Origin: Enteractinococcus coprophilus
Lineage (GTDB): Bacteria > Actinomycetota > Actinomycetes > Actinomycetales > Micrococcaceae
Length of the DNA stretch: 64,000 nucleotides
Assembly: GCF_006716305.1 (NCBI RefSeq)
Contig: NZ_VFOU01000001.1
Span: 682,001 to 746,000, forward strand
Reading direction: 5' to 3'
The notes below the pieces were generated by a model, which saw nothing but the letters and a program-made list of their open reading frames with translations, was not told the DNA's origin and ran no database searches. The translations under genes and the position numbers were made by a program. Shown here one piece after another: positions 53,401 to 61,836 of the stretch; position 1 is the first letter of the stretch, and each line of letters starts with the position of its first letter.

Positions 53401-54089
53401 CGGAGCACCGCCGTTTTCAGTAGGTCTCGGGAGCGTTTCAGATCAGCATGGGCCATGGCGATGGCTGCTTCGGTAATGAGCTCCGGGATGATTTCGTGTT
53501 CGAGTCGGTCGGTGTAGTAGTCGGGGGTTTGGCCGAACCATCCGGAGGCCAGGGCAATCCCGACGCGGTCGAAGCGCCAGGCGCGATCGGCGTCGCGCAT
53601 CAGGGCGTCTTCGATGCTGTGGGCTTCTTGGCGGGTGTCGTGGCCGTCGATGATGGCCGTGACTTTTGCGATGAACTCCTCGGAGTAGCCGAGGCCGGGC
53701 AGGACGCGTTTGGCGACCTCGCAGCCTTGGAGTTCGTGTTCGAAGCGGATGTCGGATTTTCGCCAGTCACCGCGGAAGCCCTCGGAGATGATGCGGTCTT
53801 CATCGACGTGGGCCCAGCCGGTGTCGTGCAGCAGGGTTGCTACGAGCACGAGTTCCCGGTCGGCCTGCGGGTAGGCGTCGCACAGGCGGCGGGCGTAAGC
53901 CACAGATAGGGGCAGGTGGAAGTCGTTGCCGCGGGCCCGGGTTTCGGCGATGACTTGTTGCCAGATGGCATCGTATTCGTCGGTGTCGGGGGTGGTATCA
54001 ATTGGGCTGGTGTCGATGGGCCCGTCGGCGGGGATGGGCCGCTGGGCGTATTCGTCGGCGAACGCCGCAGTCAGTTCTTGAAGTGTCAT
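53397..54089 (-). CDS. HD-domain metal-dependent hydrolase
   Basis: A 230-residue HD-superfamily protein. YARRLCDAYPQADRELVLVA is followed by the metal motif TLLHDTGW, and a later H-D pair is in IIDGHDTRQEAHS with the final D in ALMRDADRAW. The substrate is unknown. The architecture resembles small HD hydrolases found in catabolic clusters. It is coupled by a 4-bp overlap to the aldehyde dehydrogenase. A degraded second copy lies at 62856-62993. Confidence 0.85.
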   Translation of the reverse strand: MTLQELTAAFADEYAQRPIPADGPIDTSPIDTTPDTDEYDAIWQQVIAETRARGNDFHLPLSVAYARRLCDAYPQADRELVLVATLLHDTGWAHVDEDRIISEGFRGDWRKSDIRFEHELQGCEVAKRVLPGLGYSEEFIAKVTAIIDGHDTRQEAHSIEDALMRDADRAWRFDRVGIALASGWFGQTPDYYTDRLEHEIIPELITEAAIAMAHADLKRSRDLLKTAVLR

Positions 54090-54134
54090 GGTGGAAGTCT
54101 TTCTTCTGCAGGTGTGCTGTCGCTGCTGGTGTGG

Positions 54135-54350
54135 TTAGGCGATCAGTGTTTTCAGCATGGTGGGAACGTCGGCTGCAGCATCGGCGTCGATGTTCTTGCC
54201 CTTGGATAGGGCCTGTCTGACGGCCATGAAGTCCAGGGGTGCATTCGCGCAGTCGGCGGCGATGATTTGGCCGTCGCGGTAGTAGAGGACGCTGAATTTG
54301 CCGCGTTCGGTGTTGTGGCGGATCTCGATCTGGTCATATCCATATTTCGA
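54135..54350 (-). pseudogene. C-terminal fragment of a ferredoxin reductase
   Basis: The open frame codes for YGYDQIEIRHNTERGKFSVL then YYRDGQIIAADCANAPLDFM and AVRQALSKGKNIDADAAADV. This is the Reductase_C domain that ends FAD-dependent ferredoxin/rubredoxin reductases of P450 and ring-hydroxylase systems. The FAD and NAD domains (about 320 residues) are absent. Homology begins abruptly near 54350 and the few codons before it are unrelated. It lies directly upstream of the HD gene on the same strand, the position expected of an operon member. Confidence 0.8.
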
Positions 54351-54579
54351 GATGGATTGTGTGAGCACTATCCGTCGGCGCACGCACGGAGTGCTTGTGT
54401 TGCATGAAGCTATTTCTCCAGGATGGGCATGAAGATTATTGGTAACAAGTCGGTTGAACCTTTGAGTATCGGCCCGTGGCCCCTCAACCTCCTCGAAGAT
54501 ACCTGGTATAGGTGGATGTGATCGGCGCTTTATGTGTTCCGAGCCGGTCTTTCATCACTCACCTTGTTTGAGGAGCATC

Positions 54580-55386
54580 ATGAGTAATCCAACGCCTGAT
54601 TACCACAACGTGTCATCTCACCATCAATCTACCGAGACTGTGCCACCACCACCGCAGGACGATCCCGGGTATGGGTCCCATATGCCACAGCAGAAGGCTG
54701 GGCCGAATAACTTCGTGCTGGGGCTTAATGACCAGGTCGGCATCATTTCTCGTCTTGCAAAGAACCAGACACTCGAAGCATTTCAAGTGGCACGACGTTC
54801 ACCGCTGCTATGGGTCGTGACGCTGGGCATCGGTGCCGTGCTGATCGGTTTACTACTAGCTACCACCCTGGCCCGCATGTCAGGTGCCGCGATGAGCTCA
54901 TTCGCGTCGGCATTTGGTGGGGGATCGGTATATTTCGGTATGACTGCCGGAGCCTGGTTCACCATCGTCTTCGCAAGCATCGTCGTAGTAGCTATCGTGA
55001 TGGCACTACGCGCTGTGGCATTGCACCTGACGTTCCAGTTGGGCGGCAAACCGCAAGCATTCCGTGAATCGATGAGCGTGCTGGCTACCGCATACAGTCT
55101 GCACTTACCCATCATGGCGCTTATGCTATTGCTGGTATTGATCCCCGGGCGTTCGTGGGTCATGATTGTGGGCGTTATTGGCGCCTTCTTGTGGACGGTC
55201 TTTACCTTATTGTCCGAGCTGCTCATCTACATCGGCCTGAATCGCACCACTGGGTTTGCAAATTCCCCGCTTCGCGCCCACGTGATAGCGACTGCAATTT
55301 GGATGATCGCTGTAGCCATTATCTACGTCCTGGTTACGCTGATCATGGGAGACATCGCGACGAATTCACTGGGTGGGCTGCTATGA
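54580..55386 (+). CDS. Multi-span membrane protein (YIP1-like)
   Basis: A 268-residue protein from ATG 54580, which has GAGGAG upstream. The first 60 residues are hydrophilic and Pro/Gln-rich. Six hydrophobic segments follow (for example LLWVVTLGIGAVLIGLLLAT, MTAGAWFTIVFASIVVVAIV, HVIATAIWMIAVAIIYVLVT). The layout resembles YIP1/Yip-domain proteins of actinobacteria, usually of unknown function. It overlaps the following lipoprotein gene by 4 bp (ATGA), so the two are coupled and probably act together at the membrane. Confidence 0.7.
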   Translation: MSNPTPDYHNVSSHHQSTETVPPPPQDDPGYGSHMPQQKAGPNNFVLGLNDQVGIISRLAKNQTLEAFQVARRSPLLWVVTLGIGAVLIGLLLATTLARMSGAAMSSFASAFGGGSVYFGMTAGAWFTIVFASIVVVAIVMALRAVALHLTFQLGGKPQAFRESMSVLATAYSLHLPIMALMLLLVLIPGRSWVMIVGVIGAFLWTVFTLLSELLIYIGLNRTTGFANSPLRAHVIATAIWMIAVAIIYVLVTLIMGDIATNSLGGLL

Positions 55387-57206
55387 GCCGCCGAGACATC
55401 CCTGTGACTGCGCCTCGTCCGGCCCGCCGGTTCCGGCTGACCGCCCTGCTCCTATCAGCTTTGTTTGTCCTGGCTGCGTGTGGGGCTGAAGTCAGTTCCG
55501 AGCTGAGTATTTCTGAGGATGAGTCGGGCACCCGGACGCTGGTTGCGACAGTCGTCGAAGAAGACCTGGAGTATCTGGACGGTGGGATCGAAGCCGCCGA
55601 AGCCGCGCTGAATGCTCAACTACCTGAACAGCTCAGCTTCGAGGGCATCACACCGGCAACGGATGCCGGAGAAGAAGACGCCGGCGAAGCCTCTGAGAGT
55701 TACCTGGCCACTTTTGAACTGGAATTTTCCGATCTGGCAGATTATCGGTCTAAAGCTCAAGCCCTTATAGATTTGGCGGTTGAACAAGAAGGCGCCGAGA
55801 GTGATGACACTCTGGGTGACTTCGATTCCAAGACTGTAGAAGTTGCTTTCGAACAAAGTGATGGCCCTCTACTTGATGGGGTCGTCCTGGAAGAGAACTT
55901 CACGGGCGCCGAATTACTGGAATGGACCAGTTACGCATTGGTGGAGGAAGGCGTAGTTGCTGAAGAAGACGCCGCCAGTATTATCAGCTCTACCGGTACC
56001 GAAAGCCGTGTGGTCATCGGCGAAGAAGAGTATGAATCCAGTGAACCGTTCTCGATCAGTGAGGGCACCGATAACCGCTTCAGCAGTGTCAACGTCACGA
56101 TCACCGATTCGGGTGCAACAGTCGATCTGACATCATCCTATGATGCAGACGATGCGGCCGATGAGCTGGCACAACAATACCTCGAAGACACCGGTGTCGG
56201 GCAGGTCGAGGAGAGCAGCGAGGGGTCTTGGATCGTGGCCCTCGACGAGTCGGCCTCACTGCAAGAGCAGTTGTCCGGTCTGCTTGAGATGGATGACTTA
56301 GAGATTCAGGTCGAAGAATCAGCCAACACCGAGGAAGGCACGTTGCTAACCACCTTGACCGGTACTGGCTTTAGCTGTCCGGCAGTGTGTAGCGACATTC
56401 CCTACATCTCGCTCGACTGGGGCAGTGACGACCTGATCCCGGTGGATGAAACAGTCGATGGCACGACCTTTACGATCAGTTACGAACGCGCAGTGCGTAT
56501 CGATCAGGTCGAGATCGACACTGAAGTCGGTCTTTCCGGCACCGTTGGCCAAACCTACCGGTTCACCGTCGGTAACAGCCAGGTAGAGGCATTCGGCGAG
56601 GACTTGCAGTCCATCTTTACCCCACCGGAAGGGACCGGCAGTGTAGAGACCGAGGCACAGGATGATGCCACTGTCTTTATCGCGACCTTAGATGCGGCCG
56701 AGCCGGCGGAACTCAACGCCACCCTGGACGAGTTCCTACCCGGCTCAGCCGTTACCCTAGATGGTTTTGACGGGATCTGGCCAAACTATCGAGTGGTCAC
56801 TAGCTCCTTTGGCGTTGAAGCTCTCGGAGTGACACCGGAGCAAAACCTTCAGTTACCCTTCATGCATTCGGCAGATCAGGACGCCAGTAGTGGCGTCAAT
56901 GCTGATTTGAATGCCGAACAAACCGAGTATTTGGTGGTCGCTTCTGGGCCAACGCTGACTGGTCTCATTACGCTGGGCATCCTCGTGGTGGTCCTGGTTA
57001 TTGCGGTTGTACTCATCGTGGTCTTCCGCAAGCGCATCGCCGCTGGCCTGCGTTCCGCACAAGCACGTTCACAGGCCGCCGCCCAGCAGAGTAATGATAC
57101 CGAGCCGACAGCAGTTTATGCGACGCCGCCTGCCGGGTTATCAGTGGAGCTTCTGGAGGATGATGCGGCATGGCAAGCGGACTTCACCGAGGCCAAGCTG
57201 CACTAA
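55383..57206 (+). CDS. Large lipoprotein with a C-terminal transmembrane anchor
   Basis: A 607-residue exported protein. The basic n-region PRPARRFRLTALLLSALFVL runs into the lipobox LAAC (Cys about residue 33), so it should be lipidated. The ectodomain is rich in Asp, Glu, Ser and Thr, with repeated strand-turn patterns such as SSELSISEDESGTRTLVATV, resembling LppM-type lipoproteins. A TM helix LITLGILVVVLVIAVVLIVV near residue 555 is followed by a basic RKRIAAGLRSAQAR tail. Having both a lipid anchor and a C-terminal helix is unusual but known in LppM-like proteins. It is coupled to the upstream membrane protein and followed by a hairpin. Function unknown. Confidence 0.75.
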   Translation: MSRRDIPVTAPRPARRFRLTALLLSALFVLAACGAEVSSELSISEDESGTRTLVATVVEEDLEYLDGGIEAAEAALNAQLPEQLSFEGITPATDAGEEDAGEASESYLATFELEFSDLADYRSKAQALIDLAVEQEGAESDDTLGDFDSKTVEVAFEQSDGPLLDGVVLEENFTGAELLEWTSYALVEEGVVAEEDAASIISSTGTESRVVIGEEEYESSEPFSISEGTDNRFSSVNVTITDSGATVDLTSSYDADDAADELAQQYLEDTGVGQVEESSEGSWIVALDESASLQEQLSGLLEMDDLEIQVEESANTEEGTLLTTLTGTGFSCPAVCSDIPYISLDWGSDDLIPVDETVDGTTFTISYERAVRIDQVEIDTEVGLSGTVGQTYRFTVGNSQVEAFGEDLQSIFTPPEGTGSVETEAQDDATVFIATLDAAEPAELNATLDEFLPGSAVTLDGFDGIWPNYRVVTSSFGVEALGVTPEQNLQLPFMHSADQDASSGVNADLNAEQTEYLVVASGPTLTGLITLGILVVVLVIAVVLIVVFRKRIAAGLRSAQARSQAAAQQSNDTEPTAVYATPPAGLSVELLEDDAAWQADFTEAKLH

Positions 57207-57289
57207 TCATGAGCAAGGCAGTATTGAGGTAATGCCGGTGCTGTAGCCACGATAGGTATATCGGCATATACCCCAAGACTGTCAGATCA

Positions 57290-57333
57290 AAATGCCCCGT
57301 AGCTGGTGCTGTCAGCCCAACTGCGGGGCATTT
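57290..57333. terminator. Hairpin after the lipoprotein operon
   Basis: AAATGCCCCG (57290-57299) pairs with CGGGGCATTT (57324-57333) around a 24-nt loop. It has short T-runs on both strands, so it could terminate from either side. Confidence 0.7.
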
Positions 57334-57335
57334 CA

Positions 57336-57722
57336 CTGGGTGCCCAAGAAGGAATGCTTTGAGATTGGGTGTTCCTGCCGACTATTGCGGCTCGGCGTGG
57401 TCGGGCGAGAGGATGAAAGAGCTCGAGCGAGGCCCTACTATCCCTTCCGTCGTGATGGATGATGCGGTGTTGGTAGACACAGGGACATTCTGCGGGAAGG
57501 ATAGGTTTCACCTGCGGCAGGGGTGTTCACATGTGTTACATATTGTCATGGCACATTCACGAAGCAGAGCTGCATGCTCGCAGTCCGGCGTGGCGCGAAG
57601 AGGCAGCAGCATTCCTGGCTCGGGCCGAAGATGAGCTTTTCGTTAGCTCCGAACTTGACTGGGTCGAAGTCCTCGACCCGGAATCGCACGCTATCGTTGT
57701 CGGGCCTGGTGGGAGGTCCGGC
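57336..57722 (+). other. Coding-like debris between the lipoprotein operon and the P450 relic
   Basis: No complete gene. Two plus-strand stretches look protein-like: GVPADYCGSAWSGERMKELE ... TIPSVVMDDAVLVDTGTFCG (57365-57500) and ELHARSPAWREEAAAFLARA ... LDPESHAIVVGPGGRSG (57560-57720). Neither has a start with a ribosome-binding site, and the second ends exactly where the antisense P450 fragment begins. I read them as remains of genes cut during rearrangement. Families not recognised. Confidence 0.4.
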
Positions 57723-57914
57723 TTAGACGTCGTGGTAGGCGGAGACGACGTAGAGGTTCGTGCGCTCATCGAACATCACGGGTTGCTCTTGTCGCAACTG
57801 CGCATAAGCCGGAAATGGATCGTATTGATTGAACGGTTCGTAGCCGTGGTGATCCGCTGGAGCCGAAGCGGTATGTGCGATGGGGCATCCGCTGAGTGAC
57901 TGAGTGCGAGACAT
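57723..57914 (-). pseudogene. N-terminal fragment of a cytochrome P450
   Basis: The frame encodes SLSGCPIAHTASAPADHHGY, then EPFNQYDPFPAYAQLRQEQP and VMFDERTNLYVVSAYHDV before a stop. This is the first 60-odd residues of a bacterial P450 (DPFPxYAxLRxExPVxF ... YVVSxYxDV). The haem-binding Cys region, I-helix and ExxR are all missing, so it is inactive. The break coincides with the start of unrelated plus-strand sequence at 57722. It points toward the ferredoxin reductase fragment at 54135-54350 on the same strand. Confidence 0.85.
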
Positions 57915-58019
57915 CGACCAATCTCCTTTGACAGAAATCCTCGCAAGCCATCGTTGTGATGTGCATTACGGTGATTTCCATCTAGTGTGGGCCACCTCAC
58001 CGTGAAGAGTCCCGCTGAG

Positions 58020-58038
58020 ACTTCCATCCAGTGGAAGT
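58020..58038. promoter_or_regulatory. Inverted repeat ACTTCC-N7-GGAAGT, copy 1
   Basis: ACTTCC at 58020-58025 and GGAAGT at 58033-58038. It is extended by one pair at each end (GACTTCCA/TGGAAGTC). It sits about 105 bp upstream of the P450 fragment start, a likely old operator. Confidence 0.55.
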
Positions 58039-58058
58039 CATTTGTTGAAGACTTGAGC

Positions 58059-58110
58059 GTGACTCCTGGATTTCGTCCGGGTTGTCGCAAATGAATGCGG
58101 CAACCCGCTT
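58059..58110 (-). pseudogene. 3' end fragment of an IclR-type regulator gene
   Basis: On the minus strand the sequence reads AAFICDNPDEIQ, matching the last residues of the intact IclR regulator at 61837-62640 (GAFIRDSPDEI). At the DNA level 58059-58099 and 61829-61869 agree at about 36 of 41 positions in the same orientation. Only the very end of the gene remains. Confidence 0.6.
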
Positions 58111-58134
58111 GCGCAATCACAAGATTTCGGCGCT

Positions 58135-58153
58135 ACTTCCAACGGTCGGAAGT
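58135..58153. promoter_or_regulatory. Inverted repeat ACTTCC-N7-GGAAGT, copy 2
   Basis: The same half-sites and spacing as at 58020-58038, located 54 bp upstream of the FadR-type regulator start. Two identical dyads in this short intergenic region suggest one regulator binding between the divergent genes. Confidence 0.55.
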
Positions 58154-58206
58154 TTCGGAAGTCACCGAGGTCGATCCTAGATTTGAGTTGGAGTCGTGAT
58201 GCGATA

Positions 58207-58920
58207 ATGAGAGGAATGAAAGCACACGAAGTTGTTATGGCATGGGTTACTGACGGACTGGCGAGCGGTAGATTGCATATCGGTGATCATCTGCCGGGTG
58301 AGCGACGGCTTGCCGAGATTTTAGAAGTCTCGCGCAGTTCTATTCGTGAGGCCCTGCGCGTCCTTGAGGCACTGGGGACGATACGCACTTCTACGGGATC
58401 GGGGCCTCGGTCCGGGACCATTATTACCGCAGTTCCTGAACAGGCAATGACGCTGGCACTCAATTTGCAGTTAGCCACCAAGCAAGTCGAGCATCATCAT
58501 GTCTATGAAATGCGACTTTTGCTAGAGGGGTGGGCTGCTGAAAACTCTGATCCTGAAGCAGGGCAGTGGCAGGATGCGCAGCGCCTGCTTGAACTCATGG
58601 ATGACCCGAGCTTGTCGGTTGAAGAGTTTTTGCCTTTGGATGCAGAGTTTCATGTGGTGCTTTCTCGTTCCGCTGGCAACCCGTTGATCAGCACGCTGAT
58701 GGATGCCATGCGGATATCGATCGCTGATCACACTCTTGAGCGGGCCGAAGCGCTTCCGGACTGGTCGAAGACCGCAGCGCGATTGCGGCAAGAGCATCGC
58801 GGTATTTATGACAGTCTGCGGGCGGGTAACAACGAAGAGGCTGTTGAGCGGTTGCAAGCGCACATTCGCGGCTACTATCTCGAGACTGCAGGGGCGCGGT
58901 CCGAGGCTCAAGAAATTTAA
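58207..58920 (+). CDS. FadR/LldR-type GntR-family regulator
   Basis: A DNA-binding repressor with an N-terminal winged HTH (GERRLAEILEVSRSSIREAL followed by RVLEALGTIRT) and a C-terminal FCD ligand-binding domain (HHVYEMRLLLEGWAAENSDP; the metal/ligand residues include DAEFHVVLSRSAGNP and a late HRGIYDSLRAGN). Of the in-frame starts, ATG 58207 or 58216 (MKAHEVV) are best. It precedes an MHS transporter and an FMN alpha-hydroxy-acid dehydrogenase, the order of lldR-lctP-lldD lactate operons. An LldR-type operator TGGTCGGACCA lies at 58971-58981, next to the transporter promoter, suggesting it represses those genes until lactate or a related hydroxy acid is bound. Confidence 0.88.
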   Translation: MRGMKAHEVVMAWVTDGLASGRLHIGDHLPGERRLAEILEVSRSSIREALRVLEALGTIRTSTGSGPRSGTIITAVPEQAMTLALNLQLATKQVEHHHVYEMRLLLEGWAAENSDPEAGQWQDAQRLLELMDDPSLSVEEFLPLDAEFHVVLSRSAGNPLISTLMDAMRISIADHTLERAEALPDWSKTAARLRQEHRGIYDSLRAGNNEEAVERLQAHIRGYYLETAGARSEAQEI

Positions 58921-58934
58921 GTTCGAAATTTCCG

Positions 58935-58982
58935 TTGACGGATTGTTGTGTTCTATCTTACACTGAACTGTGGTCGGACCAC
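58935..58982 (+). promoter_or_regulatory. Promoter and LldR-type operator of the transporter-dehydrogenase operon
   Basis: -35 TTGACG at 58935-58940, an 18-bp spacer and -10 TACACT at 58959-58964. A perfect palindrome GTGGTCGGACCAC at 58970-58982 lies at the expected +1. It fits the TNGTNNNACNA consensus of LldR/FadR-family regulators. A second imperfect copy (TGGTCAGGCCA) starts at 58984. Binding here would block transcription start. Confidence 0.7.
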
Positions 58983-59049
58983 ATGGTCAGGCCACACAAG
59001 GTCATTGCAGCCGTCTCAGGCTGTTCAGTATGTAAGCAAGGAGAACGTT

Positions 59050-60390
59050 ATGGCAACGAGCCTTCCCGCCTCAAAGCCGGCTCCACCACGTCTCAACTAT
59101 CGTGTACTTCTTGGCAGTCTGAGTGGAAGTGTTATCGAATGGTTTGACTTTTTGGTCTACGGTACGGTGGCCGCGCTAGTCTTCAATAAACTGTATTTCC
59201 CCAACGATGATGCGTTTATATCCACTATCCTGGCGTACGTTTCCTTCTCACTTACATTCTTCTTTAGGCCCCTAGGCGGGATCCTCTTCTCCCATATTGG
59301 TGATCGAATCGGGCGTAAGAAGACCCTGTTTATTACGCTCGTGCTGATGGGAGGTGGCACAGTAGCCATTGGCCTACTGCCAACTTATGAAACCATTGGC
59401 ATTGCCGCGCCGTTACTGCTGATCCTGTGTCGAATCCTGCAAGGTCTTGCAATCGGCGGGGAATGGGGCGGAGCTCTACTGCTTGCCTACGAATACGCTC
59501 CAAAAAATCGCCGTGGACTCTATGGCGCGGTGCCACAGATGGGTATCAGCTTGGGCATGCTCTTGGCCGCTGCGGTCATTGCATTGCTGACCACTCTCCC
59601 CGAAGAGCAGTTCCTGGCTTGGGGATGGAGAGTGCCCTTCGTTGGCAGTATCGTGCTCATAGGTATCGGGTTGTTTATCCGAAATGGTCTAGATGAAACC
59701 CCAGAATTCAAGCGAATCCGTGAACAAGGCACTCAGCTCAAGCTGCCGATTAAAGAAGTCGTCACAAAACACTGGGGAGCGGTCCTGGTATCTATCGGCG
59801 CAAAAGCTGCAGAGACCGGCCCGTTCTACATCTTTGGGACCTATGTGGTGGCCTATGCAACAGATTTCCTTGGAGCTCGGAATAACACCGTGCTGCTTGC
59901 CGTAGCCGCAGCCGCACTCATAGCGACGATCTGGATGCCTATCTTCGGGCGAATTTCAGATAGTTTTTCTCGTGAAAAACTGTATCGCTGGTCCTCAGTG
60001 GCAACTATTGTATTGATCGTGCCTTACTATCTGATCCTAAATACTGGACAGACATGGGCCATCTATGTCGCAACCATATTAGGGTTCAGCTTTTTGTGGG
60101 GCAGCGTCAACGCTATCTTAGGTACGTTGATTGCAGAAAATTTTGCTCCTGAAATCCGTTATACCGGTGCGACCCTTGGATATCAGCTCGGTGCCGCAAT
60201 CTTTGGCGGTACTGCTCCAATTATTGCGGCTTCCCTGTTTGAAATGAGCGGCGGCCAATGGTGGCCTATCGCTCTATACGTCACATTGTGCTGCATAATC
60301 TCGATCATTGCATCGATGTTCATCAAACAGGTAGCGCATATTGACACCCCTCAACATGAAGTGAAAACCGCCGACGTCGCAGCTAGCTAG
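59050..60390 (+). CDS. MHS-family MFS transporter, candidate lactate/hydroxy-acid permease
   Basis: A 446-residue, 12-TM symporter of the metabolite:H+ symporter branch. It starts at ATG 59050 after AAGGAGAA. The lead-in LLGSLSGSVIEWFDFLVYGT, the GDRIGRKKTLF loop, and RILQGLAIGGEWGGALLLAY are MHS signatures. It is the first gene after the LldR-like operator and is followed 9 bp later by the FMN dehydrogenase gene, so uptake and oxidation of a 2-hydroxy acid is the likely joint job. The true substrate is inferred from context only. Confidence 0.88.
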   Translation: MATSLPASKPAPPRLNYRVLLGSLSGSVIEWFDFLVYGTVAALVFNKLYFPNDDAFISTILAYVSFSLTFFFRPLGGILFSHIGDRIGRKKTLFITLVLMGGGTVAIGLLPTYETIGIAAPLLLILCRILQGLAIGGEWGGALLLAYEYAPKNRRGLYGAVPQMGISLGMLLAAAVIALLTTLPEEQFLAWGWRVPFVGSIVLIGIGLFIRNGLDETPEFKRIREQGTQLKLPIKEVVTKHWGAVLVSIGAKAAETGPFYIFGTYVVAYATDFLGARNNTVLLAVAAAALIATIWMPIFGRISDSFSREKLYRWSSVATIVLIVPYYLILNTGQTWAIYVATILGFSFLWGSVNAILGTLIAENFAPEIRYTGATLGYQLGAAIFGGTAPIIAASLFEMSGGQWWPIALYVTLCCIISIIASMFIKQVAHIDTPQHEVKTADVAAS

Positions 60391-60399
60391 CGTCGCCCG

Positions 60400-61677
60400 A
60401 TGAAAGGCAATGTGTTGGTCAAACGGCAACTCCCAAACCCCATCGAGCTTTTAGAGCTCATGAAATTCAAGAAATTCGAACCCAACGGCAAGAAACGTCG
60501 ATTAGCAGGTGCACTGACTACCTACGATTTACGTCGGATTGCCAAACGTCGGACGCCAGCGTCCGCTTTTGACTACGCCGATGGAGCAGCGGAAGCGGAG
60601 ATTTCCATGCAGCGCTCGCGCCAGGCGTTTGAGGATATTGAGTTTCATCCAGATATCCTACGCCCGGCCGAATCTGTGGATACAACCACCCAAATTTTGG
60701 GTGGGACATCCGCGATGCCCTTCGGGATCGCTCCGACTGGCTTTACGCGCCTTATGCAAACTGAAGGCGAAGTCGCAGGTGCTTCGGCTGCTGGGGATGC
60801 AGGTATCCCCTTCACGCTCTCAACTCTGGGGACCACCTCGATAGAAGACGTCAAGGCGGCCAACCCAACGGGCCGGAACTGGTTCCAGCTGTATGTGATG
60901 CGCCAACGCGAGATCTCATACGAATTAGTTAAACGTGCAGCAGCTGCAGGATTCGATACGCTGATGTTCACGGTGGATGTTCCAGTGGCAGGGTATCGTT
61001 TGCGTGATACCCGCAATGGTTTTTCAATCCCTCCCCAGTTGAGCGTGGGCACCATCCTTAATGCTATTCCCCGACCCTGGTGGTGGTTTGATTTCTTGAC
61101 CACCCCGAAGCTGGAATTCGCATCCTTATCCTCGACTGGTGGCACAGTAGGTGAATTGCTGAATTCAGCAATGGATCCCACGATTTCATTCGAAGACCTA
61201 CGCATCATACGGGAACTGTGGCCCGGCAAACTCGTGGTGAAAGGCGTCCAGACTGTCTCCGACGCGGTCCAACTAATCGATCATGGCGTCGACGGCATCG
61301 TGCTGTCGAATCACGGCGGGCGTCAACTAGACCGTGCCCCGGTACCTTTCCACCTGCTGCCCGACGTTGTCCGTGAAGTCGGACAGGACGCCACAATTAT
61401 GGTTGACACCGGCATCATGAATGGAGCCGACATTGTGGCATCGTTAGCGTTAGGCGCCAAATTCACACTGGTTGGGCGGGCATACCTCTATGGTTTGATG
61501 GCTGGCGGCCGGGAAGGCGTCGACCGAGTGATCGAGATATTGCAAAGTGAAATTACTCGGACCATGGCTCTCCTGGGAGCCTCGAACATCGAGGAACTTG
61601 AACCACGACACATCACCCAGCTTCAACGTCTCAAACCACGCCTAACAGAAGAAATAGAAACACTGCGAAGCTTTTGA
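60400..61677 (+). CDS. lldD: FMN-dependent alpha-hydroxy-acid (L-lactate-type) dehydrogenase
   Basis: Oxidises an L-2-hydroxy acid such as L-lactate to the 2-oxo acid, passing electrons to the respiratory chain or oxygen. The 425-residue TIM-barrel protein has the N-terminal [16 protein letters not shown], the [15 protein letters not shown] contact, [20 protein letters not shown] and [19 protein letters not shown]. The catalytic His is in [16 protein letters not shown], with a phosphate-binding end [20 protein letters not shown]. All active-site motifs seem intact. It starts at ATG 60400, 9 bp after the transporter gene. The gene symbol is the most likely assignment; related mandelate- or glycolate-type enzymes cannot be excluded. 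Confidence 0.88.
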   Translation: MKGNVLVKRQLPNPIELLELMKFKKFEPNGKKRRLAGALTTYDLRRIAKRRTPASAFDYADGAAEAEISMQRSRQAFEDIEFHPDILRPAESVDTTTQILGGTSAMPFGIAPTGFTRLMQTEGEVAGASAAGDAGIPFTLSTLGTTSIEDVKAANPTGRNWFQLYVMRQREISYELVKRAAAAGFDTLMFTVDVPVAGYRLRDTRNGFSIPPQLSVGTILNAIPRPWWWFDFLTTPKLEFASLSSTGGTVGELLNSAMDPTISFEDLRIIRELWPGKLVVKGVQTVSDAVQLIDHGVDGIVLSNHGGRQLDRAPVPFHLLPDVVREVGQDATIMVDTGIMNGADIVASLALGAKFTLVGRAYLYGLMAGGREGVDRVIEILQSEITRTMALLGASNIEELEPRHITQLQRLKPRLTEEIETLRSF

Positions 61678-61836
61678 ACCGAGTTCTTTCGGAGCGCTGC
61701 TGCGGTCGACCTGACGGTGCACAACCCTGAGACCACAGCAGTAGCCACGAAGGTGGGTGACAGTTTTCCGACTGTCGCCCGCCTCGGAACTCGGATCGGG
61801 ACCGGTTCAATCAGGTGAATGGCGTTGTCGTGACTT

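Noticed and set aside
57531-57899. Intact 122-residue gene spanning the P450 fragment on the plus strand
   Set aside because: Its second half is the antisense of a clear P450 coding sequence, and no ribosome-binding site precedes the start.
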